In this document: piece by piece, positions 32,909-41,735 of the stretch
Layout: each line of letters begins with the position of its first letter
How positions within the stretch are numbered: the stretch's first letter is position 1
Source of the DNA: Planctomycetota bacterium
Lineage (GTDB): Bacteria; Planctomycetota; PLA2; JAEUHO01
NCBI GenBank assembly: GCA_020851795.1
Contig: JADZCA010000028.1
Location: 40,625 to 104,624 of the forward strand
DNA: 64,000 nucleotides
Reading direction: 5' to 3'
Program-made: the position numbers and the translations under genes
The notes under the pieces: generated by a model
What the model saw: the letters and a program-made list of their open reading frames with translations, nothing else
What the model was told of the DNA's origin: nothing
Database searches by the model: none

Positions 32909-34363
32909 ATGACCGCCGACGCCACCGCCCCTGCGGCCGCCGCGTCCCCGGCGCGGGCGGGCGCGTGGCTCGTCGTGGTCCTCGGGCTCCTGCTCCCGCG
33001 GCTGTGGCGCTTCGAAGCCGTCGGGGAGGGCGTGGACGAGGCGTACAGCGTCAAGGCCACGCGCGCGCTGCTCGACGGACGCTTCTCGTACCGCGACCTC
33101 AACGACTTCTCGGTGGACGCGTACCAGGCGAAGCTCACGCCGGTCGCCGAGCTGACCGCGGTCCCGTTCGTCGTCGCGCTCGGGGACCGCCCGCTGTCGT
33201 TCCGCCTCCCGTCGCTGCTCGCGTCGCTCGGGCTCGGGGTGCTCGTCGTCGCGGCGGCGCGCCGCCTCGCCGGCAGGACCGCCGCGGTCGCGACGCTGCT
33301 CTTCGTCGCGCTCGACTACCGCGGGGTGTCGTACGCGCAGACGCACCGCTACGTGGCGGTCGAGCAGCTGCTCCTCTTCGGCGCGTTCCTCGCCGCGCTG
33401 CGGGCCGGCCGGACGGGGCGCGTCGGCCCCGCGGTCGTCGCCGCGGGGTGCGGGCTGGCGGCCGTGCACGCGCACCTGCTCGCCGTGCTCGTGCTCGCGC
33501 CGACCACGGCCGCGGTGTTCCTCGCCGCAAGGCCCCGCGACGCGACGACGCGACGTCGTCCGCTCGCCGGCACGGTCGCCCTCGCGCTCGTGTGCGCGCA
33601 CGGCGGCGCGATGCTCCTCCTGTTCCGCGCCCTCGGGCTCGAGCGCTTCTTCCCCGCGGAGAGCCTCGGGGCCGGGCTCGCGCGCGGGGCGGGCACCACC
33701 GCGCGCGCCGTCGCGGGCCTCGGACCGGCGGCCGTGCTGCTCGGGCTGCCGACGGCGGTCCTCGCGCTGCGCAGCCGCGACGCCCTGCGGCGCGCCGCGG
33801 GGGTCGTCCTCCTCGGGGCGGTCGCCGGTTTCGCGCTCGGCTCGCTGCGACTGCCGCTCGCACCGCGCTACCTGCTCGCCGTGCAGCCGTTCGCGTGGCT
33901 GCTCGCCGGCGTGGGCTGCGCCGACCTCGTCGCCCGGTGGGACACGCGCCCCCGTCGCCGGGCGGCCGTGGTCGCGCTGGCCGCGCTGCCCGGGGCGGCG
34001 CTGGTCGCGTGGTACCTCGGCACGGGGGGCGGCCGCGACGCGGAGCTCACGATCCACGCCGCGCTGCGCCGCGCGGCGACGCCGGGCGAGGCGGTGCTGT
34101 GGGACGTGCCCGCCGAGGACCCGTACGGGCGACGTCCCGACGCGTTCCCGGCCGTGCCGCACGCGCACGCGCTGTGGGAGGCCGCCGACCCCGACGCGGC
34201 CCTCGACGCGCGCGGCGTGCGCTGGGTGGTGCGGTCGTCGCGCTCGACGCCGCGCCCGCTGTGGACGCCGCAGGCGCTCTCCCGGCTCGAGCCCGTCGCG
34301 ACGAGCGAGGCGCGGGGCCTGCTCGGCGAACAGGCGACGCTGACGCTGTACCGACGCCGATGA
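32909..34363 (+). CDS. Polytopic membrane protein, GT39-like glycosyltransferase candidate
   Basis: 484 residues with about ten membrane helices. Early loop residues FEAVGEGVDEAYSVKATRAL (about 35-54), with acidic residues after the first helix, and FSVDAYQAKLTPVAELTAVP resemble GT39/ArnT-like enzymes. YLLAVQPFAWLLAGVGCADL marks the last helices, and residues 385-484 form a soluble C-terminal domain. The ATG at 32909 was chosen over a start 54 nt upstream because of the TACGCT box 7 nt before it. Convergent with the GT2 gene at 34380. A polyprenyl-phosphate sugar donor is inferred from the class. Confidence 0.75.
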   Translation: MTADATAPAAAASPARAGAWLVVVLGLLLPRLWRFEAVGEGVDEAYSVKATRALLDGRFSYRDLNDFSVDAYQAKLTPVAELTAVPFVVALGDRPLSFRLPSLLASLGLGVLVVAAARRLAGRTAAVATLLFVALDYRGVSYAQTHRYVAVEQLLLFGAFLAALRAGRTGRVGPAVVAAGCGLAAVHAHLLAVLVLAPTTAAVFLAARPRDATTRRRPLAGTVALALVCAHGGAMLLLFRALGLERFFPAESLGAGLARGAGTTARAVAGLGPAAVLLGLPTAVLALRSRDALRRAAGVVLLGAVAGFALGSLRLPLAPRYLLAVQPFAWLLAGVGCADLVARWDTRPRRRAAVVALAALPGAALVAWYLGTGGGRDAELTIHAALRRAATPGEAVLWDVPAEDPYGRRPDAFPAVPHAHALWEAADPDAALDARGVRWVVRSSRSTPRPLWTPQALSRLEPVATSEARGLLGEQATLTLYRRR

Positions 34364-34365
34364 CC

Positions 34366-34379
34366 CGCCGCGCGCGGCG
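34366..34379. terminator. Palindrome between convergent genes
   Basis: CGCCGCGCGCGGCG is a perfect 14-nt palindrome filling almost the whole 16-nt gap between convergent stops. It could end transcription from both sides; no T-tract is present. Confidence 0.35.
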
Positions 34380-35333
34380 TCAGCAGGTGTAGATCCGCGC
34401 GAGCATCGCCACGGCGACCTTGGCCGCCTTCCACTTGTTCGTGCCCACGCCCTTGCTCACGCCGACGCGGGCGCGGAACGAGAGCGGGAGCTCGATCATC
34501 CGCAGCCCGGCCTGGAAACTGACGACGGCCAGGTCCACGTTGAAGGCGTTGCCGCCGGTCCGGAGCCGGTCGCGGACCGCGAGCCAGGCCTCGCGCCGGT
34601 ACACGCGGAACGTGCAGCCGACGTCGGAGAGGCGCGTGCCCCAGAAGCGCAACTGCAACAGCTTGGCGACCAGCTGGTTGAACGGGTTGAGGAGCCAGTC
34701 CATCTGGCTGTCCGCGGAGTTGAGCTCGCGCGTCGTGCGCGAGCCCATCACCACGTCGAAGTGCACGAGGTAGGCGAGCATCTTGTCGAGGTCGGCCGCG
34801 TCGAAGGTCCCGTCGCCCTCGACGAGCACCGCGACGTCGCCGCGCGCGGCCGCCTCGTCGAGCGCCCGCCGGCACGCCCACCCGAAGCCCTGACGGGGCT
34901 CGGCGACGACCTCGGCCCCGGCCTCGCGTGCCACCGCGGCCGTGCGGTCGCGGCAGTTGTTGTCCACGACCACCACGCCCGCGACGCGCGGGTGCGCCCG
35001 GAACAGGCGCACCGCGTCGCCGATCGAGGCCTCGTCGTCGTACGCCGTCATCCCGACCACGACGCGGGTCCCGTCGAGGGGACGGTGGTCGAGGCGCCGC
35101 GGGGCCTTCATGGCGTTGTGGAGCACGAACAGGTCGAACCCCGCGGTGAGCACGCCCACCGTGAGCAGCAGGAACGCCGGCTCGAGACAGGAAAAGGTCC
35201 AGCGCGGCGGCACGACGCCGAGACGGTCGAGGGCCCAGCCCGCCACCGCGGGCACGAGCAGCCCGAGGCCGAGGAGCGCCAGCGTGCCGCCCCAGAGCGC
35301 GAGACGGCCGCGGAAGAAGCGCAGGACGGCCAT
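34380..35333 (-). CDS. Membrane-anchored GT2 glycosyltransferase
   Basis: 317 residues. Two N-terminal helices (about 10-32 and 48-70) precede a GT2 domain with TRVVVGMTAYDDEASIGDAV near 89, VVVDNNCRDRT near 122, GFGWACRRALDEAA near 149 and the DxD-like LVEGDGTFDAADL near 171. Having the helices at the N-terminus is the reverse of most DPM1-type enzymes. The NSADSQMDWLLNPFNQLVAK segment and the SDVGCTFRVYRRE segment are typical of bacterial polyprenyl-phosphate GT2 proteins. The ATG at 35333 lies 9 nt after TAGACT on the minus strand. Substrate unknown; it may supply donors to the GT-C proteins. Confidence 0.85.
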   Translation of the reverse strand: MAVLRFFRGRLALWGGTLALLGLGLLVPAVAGWALDRLGVVPPRWTFSCLEPAFLLLTVGVLTAGFDLFVLHNAMKAPRRLDHRPLDGTRVVVGMTAYDDEASIGDAVRLFRAHPRVAGVVVVDNNCRDRTAAVAREAGAEVVAEPRQGFGWACRRALDEAAARGDVAVLVEGDGTFDAADLDKMLAYLVHFDVVMGSRTTRELNSADSQMDWLLNPFNQLVAKLLQLRFWGTRLSDVGCTFRVYRREAWLAVRDRLRTGGNAFNVDLAVVSFQAGLRMIELPLSFRARVGVSKGVGTNKWKAAKVAVAMLARIYTC

Positions 35334-35342
35334 GGGGGCGGG

Positions 35343-35399
35343 AGTCTACCCGGCCGCACCCGGGGGACCCGCTGCGGGCGCCCGGGGGGCGCGTAGCAT
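35343..35399. promoter_or_regulatory. Divergent leaderless promoters of GT2 and tsaE
   Basis: The minus-strand box TAGACT (35348-35343) is 9 nt from the GT2 ATG. The plus-strand box TAGCAT (35394-35399) is 6 nt from the tsaE ATG. Both starts lack ribosome binding sites at normal distance. Confidence 0.45.
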
Positions 35400-35405
35400 C
35401 GAGGG

Positions 35406-35936
35406 ATGCGGCTCGCCACCCTCCGATCCGAGAGCCCCGCCGACACGGCCGCGTGCGGGCGCCGCCTCGGCGCGGCGATCGACCCCGTGCCGCCCGGCGG
35501 GCTGTTCGTGGTGCTGCTCGGCGACCTCGGGGCGGGCAAGACCGTGTTCGCCGGCGGGCTCGTCCGCGGGCTCGGCGCGCCGGCCGACGTGCCGGTGGTC
35601 AGCCCCACGTTCACGCTCGCCCGGGCGTACCGCGGCCGCGCCGCGATCGTGCACGTGGACGCGTACCTCGTCCGCCGGATCGCGGACCTCGAGGCGGCGG
35701 GCTTCGAGGACATGGGAGGGGACGGGCGGGTCACCGTCGTCGAATGGGGCGACCGCATCGCCGCGGCGCTGCCGGCGGACCGCCTCGAGGTGACCTTGAC
35801 CCCCGTGGACGACCCGACCTCTCCCGGACCCGCGCGGGCGCGCCGGGTCGAGCTCCGTGCCGGCGGACCGCGGTCCGAGGCGGTGCTCGACCGGTTCCTC
35901 GCCGCGGCGCCTGCGGGCCTCGAGCCCACCGCATGA
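35406..35936 (+). CDS. tsaE: tRNA threonylcarbamoyladenosine synthesis ATPase TsaE
   Basis: 176 residues. TsaE is the small P-loop ATPase that works with TsaB-TsaD to place the t6A37 modification on tRNAs. Walker A is GDLGAGKT at residues 39-46. SPTFTLARAY (about 66-75), HVDAYLVRR and VVEWGDRI are the expected family blocks, although the usual HxDxYR reads HVDAYLV. The last 25 residues exceed the normal family length. The next gene, an unrelated repeat protein, starts within its stop codon (ATGA), so the two are probably cotranscribed. Confidence 0.93.
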   Translation: MRLATLRSESPADTAACGRRLGAAIDPVPPGGLFVVLLGDLGAGKTVFAGGLVRGLGAPADVPVVSPTFTLARAYRGRAAIVHVDAYLVRRIADLEAAGFEDMGGDGRVTVVEWGDRIAAALPADRLEVTLTPVDDPTSPGPARARRVELRAGGPRSEAVLDRFLAAAPAGLEPTA

Positions 35937-38900
35937 GCCCGCGGCTCGTCCCCCTCGGTCGCGGGCTCGGGAGCCGCGCGGGGCGGTGGCGCCTCGGGCT
36001 GTGGGGGCTCGGGCTCGTCGCGGCGGCGACGTCGGTGCACGCCGAGGACGCCGCGCCGGCGCCGACGGCGCCGCAGGTGCGGGTCGAGGACGGTCACGGC
36101 GCTCCCGTCGCCGACGCGGGCATCGTGGACGCGGTGCCGTTCTCCGACGGCCTCTCGCTCGTGGACGAGGACGCGCCGGCGGTCGTCGCCGCGGACGCGC
36201 AGGGCGTGCTCGCGCTGCCGCTCGCGCCCGCGCCGGGCGGGGCGCGGCGCGTCGTGCGCGCGCGCGGGCGGCCGCTCGCGGCGCTCGACCCGCTCCCGAG
36301 CGTGCTGCGCCTGCCGCCGTCGCCGCCGTTGCGCGGCCGGCTCGAGCGGGCGGGCGGCCGCGCGCTCGGGCCGGTCGTCGTCCTCGCGCTCCCCACGGAC
36401 GCGGGCGAGCCGTTCGCGCGGCGCGTGCGCCCCGCGCCCGACGGGTCGTTCGCGTTCACGACCCTCGTGCCCGAGGCGCGCTACCGGCTCGAGGTCCGCC
36501 GCCCCGACGGCGCGTGGGCCCCGCTCGGCGAGGCGGCGGCCGGGACCGACCTCGGGACGCGCACGCTCCCGGCCGGCGCCACGCTGCGGGGCCGCGTGGC
36601 GGTCGCGTCCCCCGCGGGGCCCGCCGCCGACGTGGGCGTGCGGCTCCGCCGCATCGAGCCGCTGCGCGAGGACCGCGCGACGGTGACGACGCCGGCCGTG
36701 GACCCGATGGGGGAGCCCGACACCGTCGCCGACCTGCGCACCGGCGCGGACGGGCGCTTCACGCTCGCCGAGGTCCCGCCCGGCGTGTACGAGGCGGTGC
36801 TGACGACCCCGGGCGTCCTGTGGGACGGCGAGGCGCCGCGCATCGAGGTCCGCGCCGCGGTCCCGGTCCGCCTCGAGACCTTCTGGGTGGTGCGCCGCGG
36901 CGCGATCGTCGGCCGCGTGCTCGATCCGAAGACGAAGGCGCCGATGGCGGACGTCCGCGTGCGCGCGCTTCCGCCGCCCGACCTCGCGCCGGTGGTCGGC
37001 GGGCTCGCGCCGGCGACGGGCTCGACGAGCGGCGCCGACGGGCGCTTCCGCCTCGACGGGCTCGCGCCCGCCGCGGGGTGGACGGTGCTCGTCGAGCGCG
37101 AGGGGCGGTCGCCCGTCGTCGCGGGGCCCGTCGAGGTCTCGGGGGGCCGCGACGTGCCGGTGGGCGACGTGCGCCCGCGCGCCGCCTGGACGCTCGAGCT
37201 CTCGGTCTCCGAGGGCACGGGCCGCCCGGTCGCCGGCGCGCGCGTCCGCGCCGTGCCCGCGGAACGGCCCGTGGCGGCCGACGAGGGTCCGCTCGCCGTC
37301 GCGTTCGTCCGCCGTGGCGAGACCGACGCCGAGGGTCGCGTGACCCTGCCCGACATGCCCGAGGGCGACGCGCAGCTCGTCGTGCTCGCGCCGGGCTTCG
37401 TGGAGGCGATCTCGGTCGTGCCCGAGGGCGTCCCCGCGACGACCCGGACGGTGCGCGTCGAGCTCGTGCGCACGCCCGTCGTCGAGGGCCGCCTCGAGTC
37501 CGACGACGGCCCGCTGCCGCCGCTCGTCGTGCGCGTCCTCTCGCGCGAGGGCGGCCCCGCGCGCCGCGCGACGCCGGACGCGTCGGGTCGCTTCCGCGTC
37601 GAGGACGCCCCCGCGGGCCCGCTCGACGTCGAGGCCGTCTCGCCCGACGGACGCCACGTCTACGCGCGCCGCGAGGCGTACCTGCCGGCGTCGGGCGAGC
37701 TGCTCGCGCTCGTCGTGCCGCCCGCGCGCCGCATCGAGGGCGAGGCCGAGGGGCTCGAGCGTGCGGGGCCCGCGGCGACGGTCCGGCTCGAGGCCCTGCG
37801 CCTCGACCTCGACGCCGACGAGCTGCGCCCGGCGCTCGTCGAGACGCTGCGGCTGCCCGTGGGCTCCGACCACGCGCCCTTCCGCTTCGGCAAGGTGCCG
37901 GCCGGGCGCTACGCCGTGCGCGTCGTGCAAGGTCTGCGCGACACGGGCCCGCTGCCCGTCGTCGTCGAGGCCGACGACGTGACGGGGCTCGTCGCGCGGC
38001 TCCCGCGCGGGGCGCGGGTGTCGGGGCAGGTCCTCGACGCGCGGCGAGAGGCCGCGGCGCTCGGCGTGCGCGTCTCGCTCGTCCGCCTCGACGCCGCGGG
38101 CGTCGCGCCCGCCGACGGCCCGCCCGCGGTGCGCGTCACCGACGAGGACGGGCGCTTCGAGTTCCCCGACGTGGCCGCGGGCGTCTGGCGCCTCGAGGCC
38201 AGCGACCGCGACGTCGCCCCGTCGCGCGTCGAGCTCCGCGTCGCCGAGGGCGAGGACCGTCGCGTGGACGGGCTCGTCGTCGGCGAGGGCGGGCGTCTCG
38301 AGGGACGCGTCGCCGACGAGCGTTCCCGCGCCGTCGGCGCGCTGTCGCTGCGGGTCCTGCGCCTGCCCGATCTCGAGGACGCCGGTCGCGTCGTCACCCG
38401 CGACGACGGCTCGTTCCGCAGCGCGCCCTTGGCGGCGGGCCGCTATCGCGTGGTCGTGCCGGCGGGCGTGGCGGACCGTCCGGGCGTCGAGGCCGACGTG
38501 GACGTCGTCGAGGGCGAGACGACGACCGTGGACTTCACGGCGAACGACCTCGGGCGCATCGACGGCACGGTGCGGCGCCGGTCGTCGGTGCTCGCGGGCG
38601 TGCTCGTCGAGGCGGTGCTCGAGGCCGCGCGCGGGTGCGACACGGTGCGGCTCGCGGTCCGCACGGACGCGTGGGGGCAGTTCCACTTCGCCGGCCTGCC
38701 CGAGGGCGCGTGGCGCCTGCGGACCGTGGACGGCAGCGTGCGGACCGCGGTGCCCGTGCTGCTGCGTCGCGGCGACCGCGTGACGCGCGACCTCGAGGTC
38801 GGCGAGGGGCGCGTGGTCGGCGTCGCGCGCTACGCCGGCGGCGCGCCGGTCGTCGGCGCGACCGTCTTCGTGCTGCCGCGCGACCGCGCCGGCGACGCCG

Positions 38901-39640
38901 ACGCGTCGTCGGGCCGCGTCCGCACGGGCCCGGACGGGCGCTTCGAGGTGGGCGGGCTCCCAGTCGCGCGCTACCGCGTCGTCGTGATGCCCGAGGGCCG
39001 CGCCGCGCGCGCCGTCGAGGACGTCGTCGCCGAGCCCGCGGGGCAGGAGCGGCCCGTCGAGGTCTGGTTCGGCGTCGGCGGGCGTCTCGACGTGCGCGTG
39101 CTCGACGACCGCAACCGCGCGGTGATGGCCGCGGCCGTGTGGGTCGAGACGCCCGCCGGCGTCCCGATGCACGTGCGGCCGCTCGCCACCGACGGCGCCG
39201 GGCGCGTGACGATCGACGGGCTGCCCGAGGGGCCCGCGCAGGTGCGGGTCGTGGCGCGCGACCACGGCCGCCCGCGGCCGGTGCCGGTCGTCGTCCGCGA
39301 GGGGGTTGCGACCCCCGCGGACGTGCGGCTGCTGCCGTCGTGCGCGGTGCGGCTCGTCGTCACGGCGGGGCGCGACCCCGTCGCGCGCGCCCGCGTCGAG
39401 GTGCGGCGCGAGGGCGGCGAGGTCTTGGTGCCGCGCGCCGCGCTGCGGCGGCCGACCGACGACACGGGCTTCGGCGTCGCGCCCCGCACGGGCGTCCTCG
39501 TGCTCGACGACCTCGAGGAGGGCGCGTACCGCATCCGCGTCACCGCGGGCCGCGAGCTCGAGCCCGCCGAGGTCGTCGTCGTCGCGCGGCCGTCCCGCGA
39601 GCCCACGACCGTTCGGGTGTCCCTCCCGTTCGCGCGGTGA
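35933..39640 (+). CDS. Large secreted protein with about 12 carboxypeptidase-regulatory-like repeats
   Basis: 1235 residues. An N-terminal signal-like helix (about 18-37, LGLWGLGLVAAATSVHAED) predicts export. About twelve tandem beta-sandwich units of roughly 85-110 residues follow. Each opens with a GRV/GRL-type strand (for example IVGRVLDPKTKAPMADVRVR) and closes with DGRFxLxxLPxGxY-type text (DGRFTLAEVPPGVYEAV, DGRFEVGGLPVARYRVVV). This is the CarboxypepD_reg/transthyretin-like repeat that forms stiff extracellular stalks. No catalytic domain, anchor or sorting signal is seen. It overlaps tsaE by 4 nt and precedes a sigma/anti-sigma pair. Its role may be cell-surface structure or adhesion. 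Confidence 0.8.
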   Translation: MSPRLVPLGRGLGSRAGRWRLGLWGLGLVAAATSVHAEDAAPAPTAPQVRVEDGHGAPVADAGIVDAVPFSDGLSLVDEDAPAVVAADAQGVLALPLAPAPGGARRVVRARGRPLAALDPLPSVLRLPPSPPLRGRLERAGGRALGPVVVLALPTDAGEPFARRVRPAPDGSFAFTTLVPEARYRLEVRRPDGAWAPLGEAAAGTDLGTRTLPAGATLRGRVAVASPAGPAADVGVRLRRIEPLREDRATVTTPAVDPMGEPDTVADLRTGADGRFTLAEVPPGVYEAVLTTPGVLWDGEAPRIEVRAAVPVRLETFWVVRRGAIVGRVLDPKTKAPMADVRVRALPPPDLAPVVGGLAPATGSTSGADGRFRLDGLAPAAGWTVLVEREGRSPVVAGPVEVSGGRDVPVGDVRPRAAWTLELSVSEGTGRPVAGARVRAVPAERPVAADEGPLAVAFVRRGETDAEGRVTLPDMPEGDAQLVVLAPGFVEAISVVPEGVPATTRTVRVELVRTPVVEGRLESDDGPLPPLVVRVLSREGGPARRATPDASGRFRVEDAPAGPLDVEAVSPDGRHVYARREAYLPASGELLALVVPPARRIEGEAEGLERAGPAATVRLEALRLDLDADELRPALVETLRLPVGSDHAPFRFGKVPAGRYAVRVVQGLRDTGPLPVVVEADDVTGLVARLPRGARVSGQVLDARREAAALGVRVSLVRLDAAGVAPADGPPAVRVTDEDGRFEFPDVAAGVWRLEASDRDVAPSRVELRVAEGEDRRVDGLVVGEGGRLEGRVADERSRAVGALSLRVLRLPDLEDAGRVVTRDDGSFRSAPLAAGRYRVVVPAGVADRPGVEADVDVVEGETTTVDFTANDLGRIDGTVRRRSSVLAGVLVEAVLEAARGCDTVRLAVRTDAWGQFHFAGLPEGAWRLRTVDGSVRTAVPVLLRRGDRVTRDLEVGEGRVVGVARYAGGAPVVGATVFVLPRDRAGDADASSGRVRTGPDGRFEVGGLPVARYRVVVMPEGRAARAVEDVVAEPAGQERPVEVWFGVGGRLDVRVLDDRNRAVMAAAVWVETPAGVPMHVRPLATDGAGRVTIDGLPEGPAQVRVVARDHGRPRPVPVVVREGVATPADVRLLPSCAVRLVVTAGRDPVARARVEVRREGGEVLVPRAALRRPTDDTGFGVAPRTGVLVLDDLEEGAYRIRVTAGRELEPAEVVVVARPSREPTTVRVSLPFAR

Positions 39641-39700
39641 CGGGGCGCACGGGCGGGGTCGCCCCGCGCGTCCTCGAGCGCGAGCGCGGGATCGGTCGCG

Positions 39701-39706
39701 TATCCT
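39701..39706 (+). promoter_or_regulatory. Putative -10 box (TATCCT) of the sigma-factor gene
   Basis: TATCCT ends 7 nt before a GTG at 39714 that opens a 20-codon ORF. This is the clearest -10-like sequence in the gap between the repeat protein and the sigma factor. Confidence 0.5.
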
Positions 39707-39713
39707 GCGCGGC

Positions 39714-39776
39714 GTGGACCTCGCGCACCCCCTCCGGCCGTCGCGCGTCCGCGCCGATGGACGTCGCCCTCGGTGA
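39714..39776 (+). CDS. Possible 20-codon leader ORF overlapping the sigma-factor start
   Basis: GTG 39714 opens 20 codons (VDLAHPLRPSRVRADGRRPR) ending in a TGA at 39774-39776 that overlaps the sigma-factor GTG (GTGA at 39773-39776). With the TATCCT box 7 nt upstream, the first codon would be the transcript's 5' end. Translation of this ORF could drive re-initiation at the sigma gene, which lacks an evident ribosome binding site. Could also be chance. Confidence 0.35.
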   Translation: MDLAHPLRPSRVRADGRRPR

Positions 39777-40354
39777 CCGCGCTCGATCCCGACACCGAGA
39801 CGATGCTGCGCGCCAAGGCGGGGGACGTGGGCGCGTTCACGCGGCTCGTCGAACGCTTCGTGCGTCCGCTCGCGGCGTTCTTCCACCGCCTCGGGGCCGA
39901 CCGTTCGACCGCCGAGGACTGCGCGCAGGAGGTGTTCCTCAAGGTGTTCCGCAGCCGCGCGTCCTACGAGCCGCGCGCCCGCTTCTCGACCTACCTGTTC
40001 AGCATCGCCCGCCACCACTGGATCGACGTCGTGCGCCACCGCGCCGCGGGGCCGACCACGGTCTCGAGCGACGCCGCCGCCGACGGGGACCGTCCCCCGA
40101 GCGACCGCTTCGCCGCCGCGCCCGGCGCCGCCCCGGGACCCGAGCACGCCGAGCTGGCCGACGCCCTGCGCCGCGCGGTCGAGGCGCTCTCCCCGGAGCA
40201 GCGCGAGGTCTTCGCCCTCGTCCGGGGGGAGGGGCTGGGCTACGCCGAGATCGCCGTGATCCTCGGCATCCCGGTCGGCACCGTGAAGTCCCGGGTCCAC
40301 GCCGTCATGGGGGTGCTGCGCGACCGGCTGCGAGCGGAGGGATTCGAACCGTGA
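39773..40354 (+). CDS. ECF-type RNA polymerase sigma factor
   Basis: 193 residues. Sigma region 2 spans about 15-90 (FTRLVERFVRPLAAFFHRLG, then AEDCAQEVFLKVFRSRA and STYLFSIARHHWIDVVRHR). A variable Ala/Asp-rich linker is followed by region 4 near 135-185, with LSPEQREVFALVRGEGLGYA and the helix-turn-helix IAVILGIPVGTVKSRVHAVM. No region 1.1 or 3 is present, so it is an extracytoplasmic-function sigma. GTG 39773 is the first start available in frame. The next gene, 37 nt on, looks like its anti-sigma partner. Confidence 0.92.
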   Translation: MTALDPDTETMLRAKAGDVGAFTRLVERFVRPLAAFFHRLGADRSTAEDCAQEVFLKVFRSRASYEPRARFSTYLFSIARHHWIDVVRHRAAGPTTVSSDAAADGDRPPSDRFAAAPGAAPGPEHAELADALRRAVEALSPEQREVFALVRGEGLGYAEIAVILGIPVGTVKSRVHAVMGVLRDRLRAEGFEP

Positions 40355-40391
40355 GCCCCCGGCGTACGTTCTCCCTGCGGACCGATCCCTC

Positions 40392-41735
40392 GTGACCACC
40401 CCCCGCGGCCCCAACCCGTTGTCGGACAAGGTCTTGGACCTTGTGCTCGGCCAGCTCCCCCCGGGGGAGGCGTCCGAGGTGGGGGCCGCCGCGGCCACCG
40501 ACCCGGCGCTCGCCGCCGAGCGCGCGCGGTGGGGACGCTGCCTCGCCGCCCTCGACGCCGCCTACGACCCCGGGCTCGACGGCAAGGCGGGCGAGCGGAT
40601 CGCCGCGCGCGTGGTCGCGCGGGTGCGGGACGAGGAGGCGCGCGCCGCGCGCACGGCCTCCGTCCCGCGCCGCGTGTTCTGGCTGCGGGTGCTCGCGGGT
40701 TCGGTCGCGGTGCACGCGCTGGCGCTCGGGCTGGTGCGCTGGCGGTCCGCGCCCCACGAGGCGCGCCCCGTCGAGCCGTTCGTCGGGGTCGCTTGGGGCG
40801 TCCACGACGACTCGACGCCGGCGGCGGCTCACGACGAGCGCCCCGGGTTCGCGCTCCCCGACGTCGCCCCGCCGTCGCTGGCCGACGCGGGCCTCCCGGT
40901 CGAGACGCTGTTCGCGCCCGAGGACGGAGGCATGGCGCCCGACGTCGCGCCGCCGTCGCCCTCCGCGCTCGCGTCGAGCCTGCCGACCGCGCGCGCCGCC
41001 TTCCGGGTCCGCACCGACGACGCGACCAAGCGCTGGATCGAAGCGCGCGTCGGCGTGACCGGGTCGCTCGACGCGATCCAGCGCAGCCTCGTCGCGCTCG
41101 CCGCCGCGCAGCGCGACGACGGCTCGTTCCCGGCGCCGACCGGGATGGACGCCTCCGAGGCGACCGCGCTGGTCGTGCTGCCCTTCTTGGGCGACGGCTC
41201 GTGCAGCGGCTTCGGCCCGCACCGCGCGGTCGTGGCGCGCGCGCTCGCCTACGTGCGCGGGCAGCGGAGCGCCGACGGCGCGGTGCGCGGCGGCCCGCAC
41301 GCGCTGTGGGCGCTCGCCGAGGACGCGCTCCTCGCGCGGTCGTTCCTGACGCCGGTCGAGGGCCGCGACCGCGCGGCCGAGATCCGCGCCCTCGCCGCGC
41401 GGCTCGCGCAGGACCCGGCGGCGCGCGCGTCCCCCGCGCTCGCCCGTGCGCTGGGCGTCGCCGCCGACGCGCGCGTGCTCGGCGTCGGGCCTTCCCTCGC
41501 GGCGGTGGGGGCGGGCGACCGCGCCGACGCGCCCTCGTGGAGCGTGGGCGACGCGCTGCTGCACGCCCGCGACGCCGAGGGCTTCCGCACGTGGGCGCGC
41601 CGGGCGCACGAGACCGTGCAGGCCGAGCTGGCGCCGGACGCGCTGGTGCGCGCCGACGTCGCCGCGCAGGACGGGCGCCTCGTCGCCACCGCGCGGGCCC
41701 TGCTCGCGCTCCAGGTCCCGGTCCGCGGGACCTGA
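40392..41735 (+). CDS. Anti-sigma-like membrane protein with helical-barrel-like periplasmic domain
   Basis: 447 residues. The N-terminus (LSDKVLDLVLGQLPPGEASE, residues 10-29) resembles the cytoplasmic anti-sigma domain but lacks the zinc HxxxCxxC. A single helix at about 96-112 (FWLRVLAGSVAVHALALGLV) is followed by a Pro/Asp-rich linker. A C-terminal domain near 225-445 has repeats like SLVALAAAQRDDGSFPAP and ALAYVRGQRSADGAV, recalling squalene-cyclase/prenyltransferase alpha-barrels. It probably holds the sigma factor at the membrane and senses through the outer domain; that is inference from gene order and topology. Confidence 0.7.
   Translation: MTTPRGPNPLSDKVLDLVLGQLPPGEASEVGAAAATDPALAAERARWGRCLAALDAAYDPGLDGKAGERIAARVVARVRDEEARAARTASVPRRVFWLRVLAGSVAVHALALGLVRWRSAPHEARPVEPFVGVAWGVHDDSTPAAAHDERPGFALPDVAPPSLADAGLPVETLFAPEDGGMAPDVAPPSPSALASSLPTARAAFRVRTDDATKRWIEARVGVTGSLDAIQRSLVALAAAQRDDGSFPAPTGMDASEATALVVLPFLGDGSCSGFGPHRAVVARALAYVRGQRSADGAVRGGPHALWALAEDALLARSFLTPVEGRDRAAEIRALAARLAQDPAARASPALARALGVAADARVLGVGPSLAAVGAGDRADAPSWSVGDALLHARDAEGFRTWARRAHETVQAELAPDALVRADVAAQDGRLVATARALLALQVPVRGT
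41712..41734 (+). terminator. Hairpin over the anti-sigma stop codon
   Basis: CAGGTCCCG (41712-41720) pairs perfectly with CGGGACCTG (41726-41734), a 9-bp stem with a 5-nt loop. A second hairpin, CCCGCG/CGCGGG, follows at 41746-41760. No T-tract. Confidence 0.45.
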
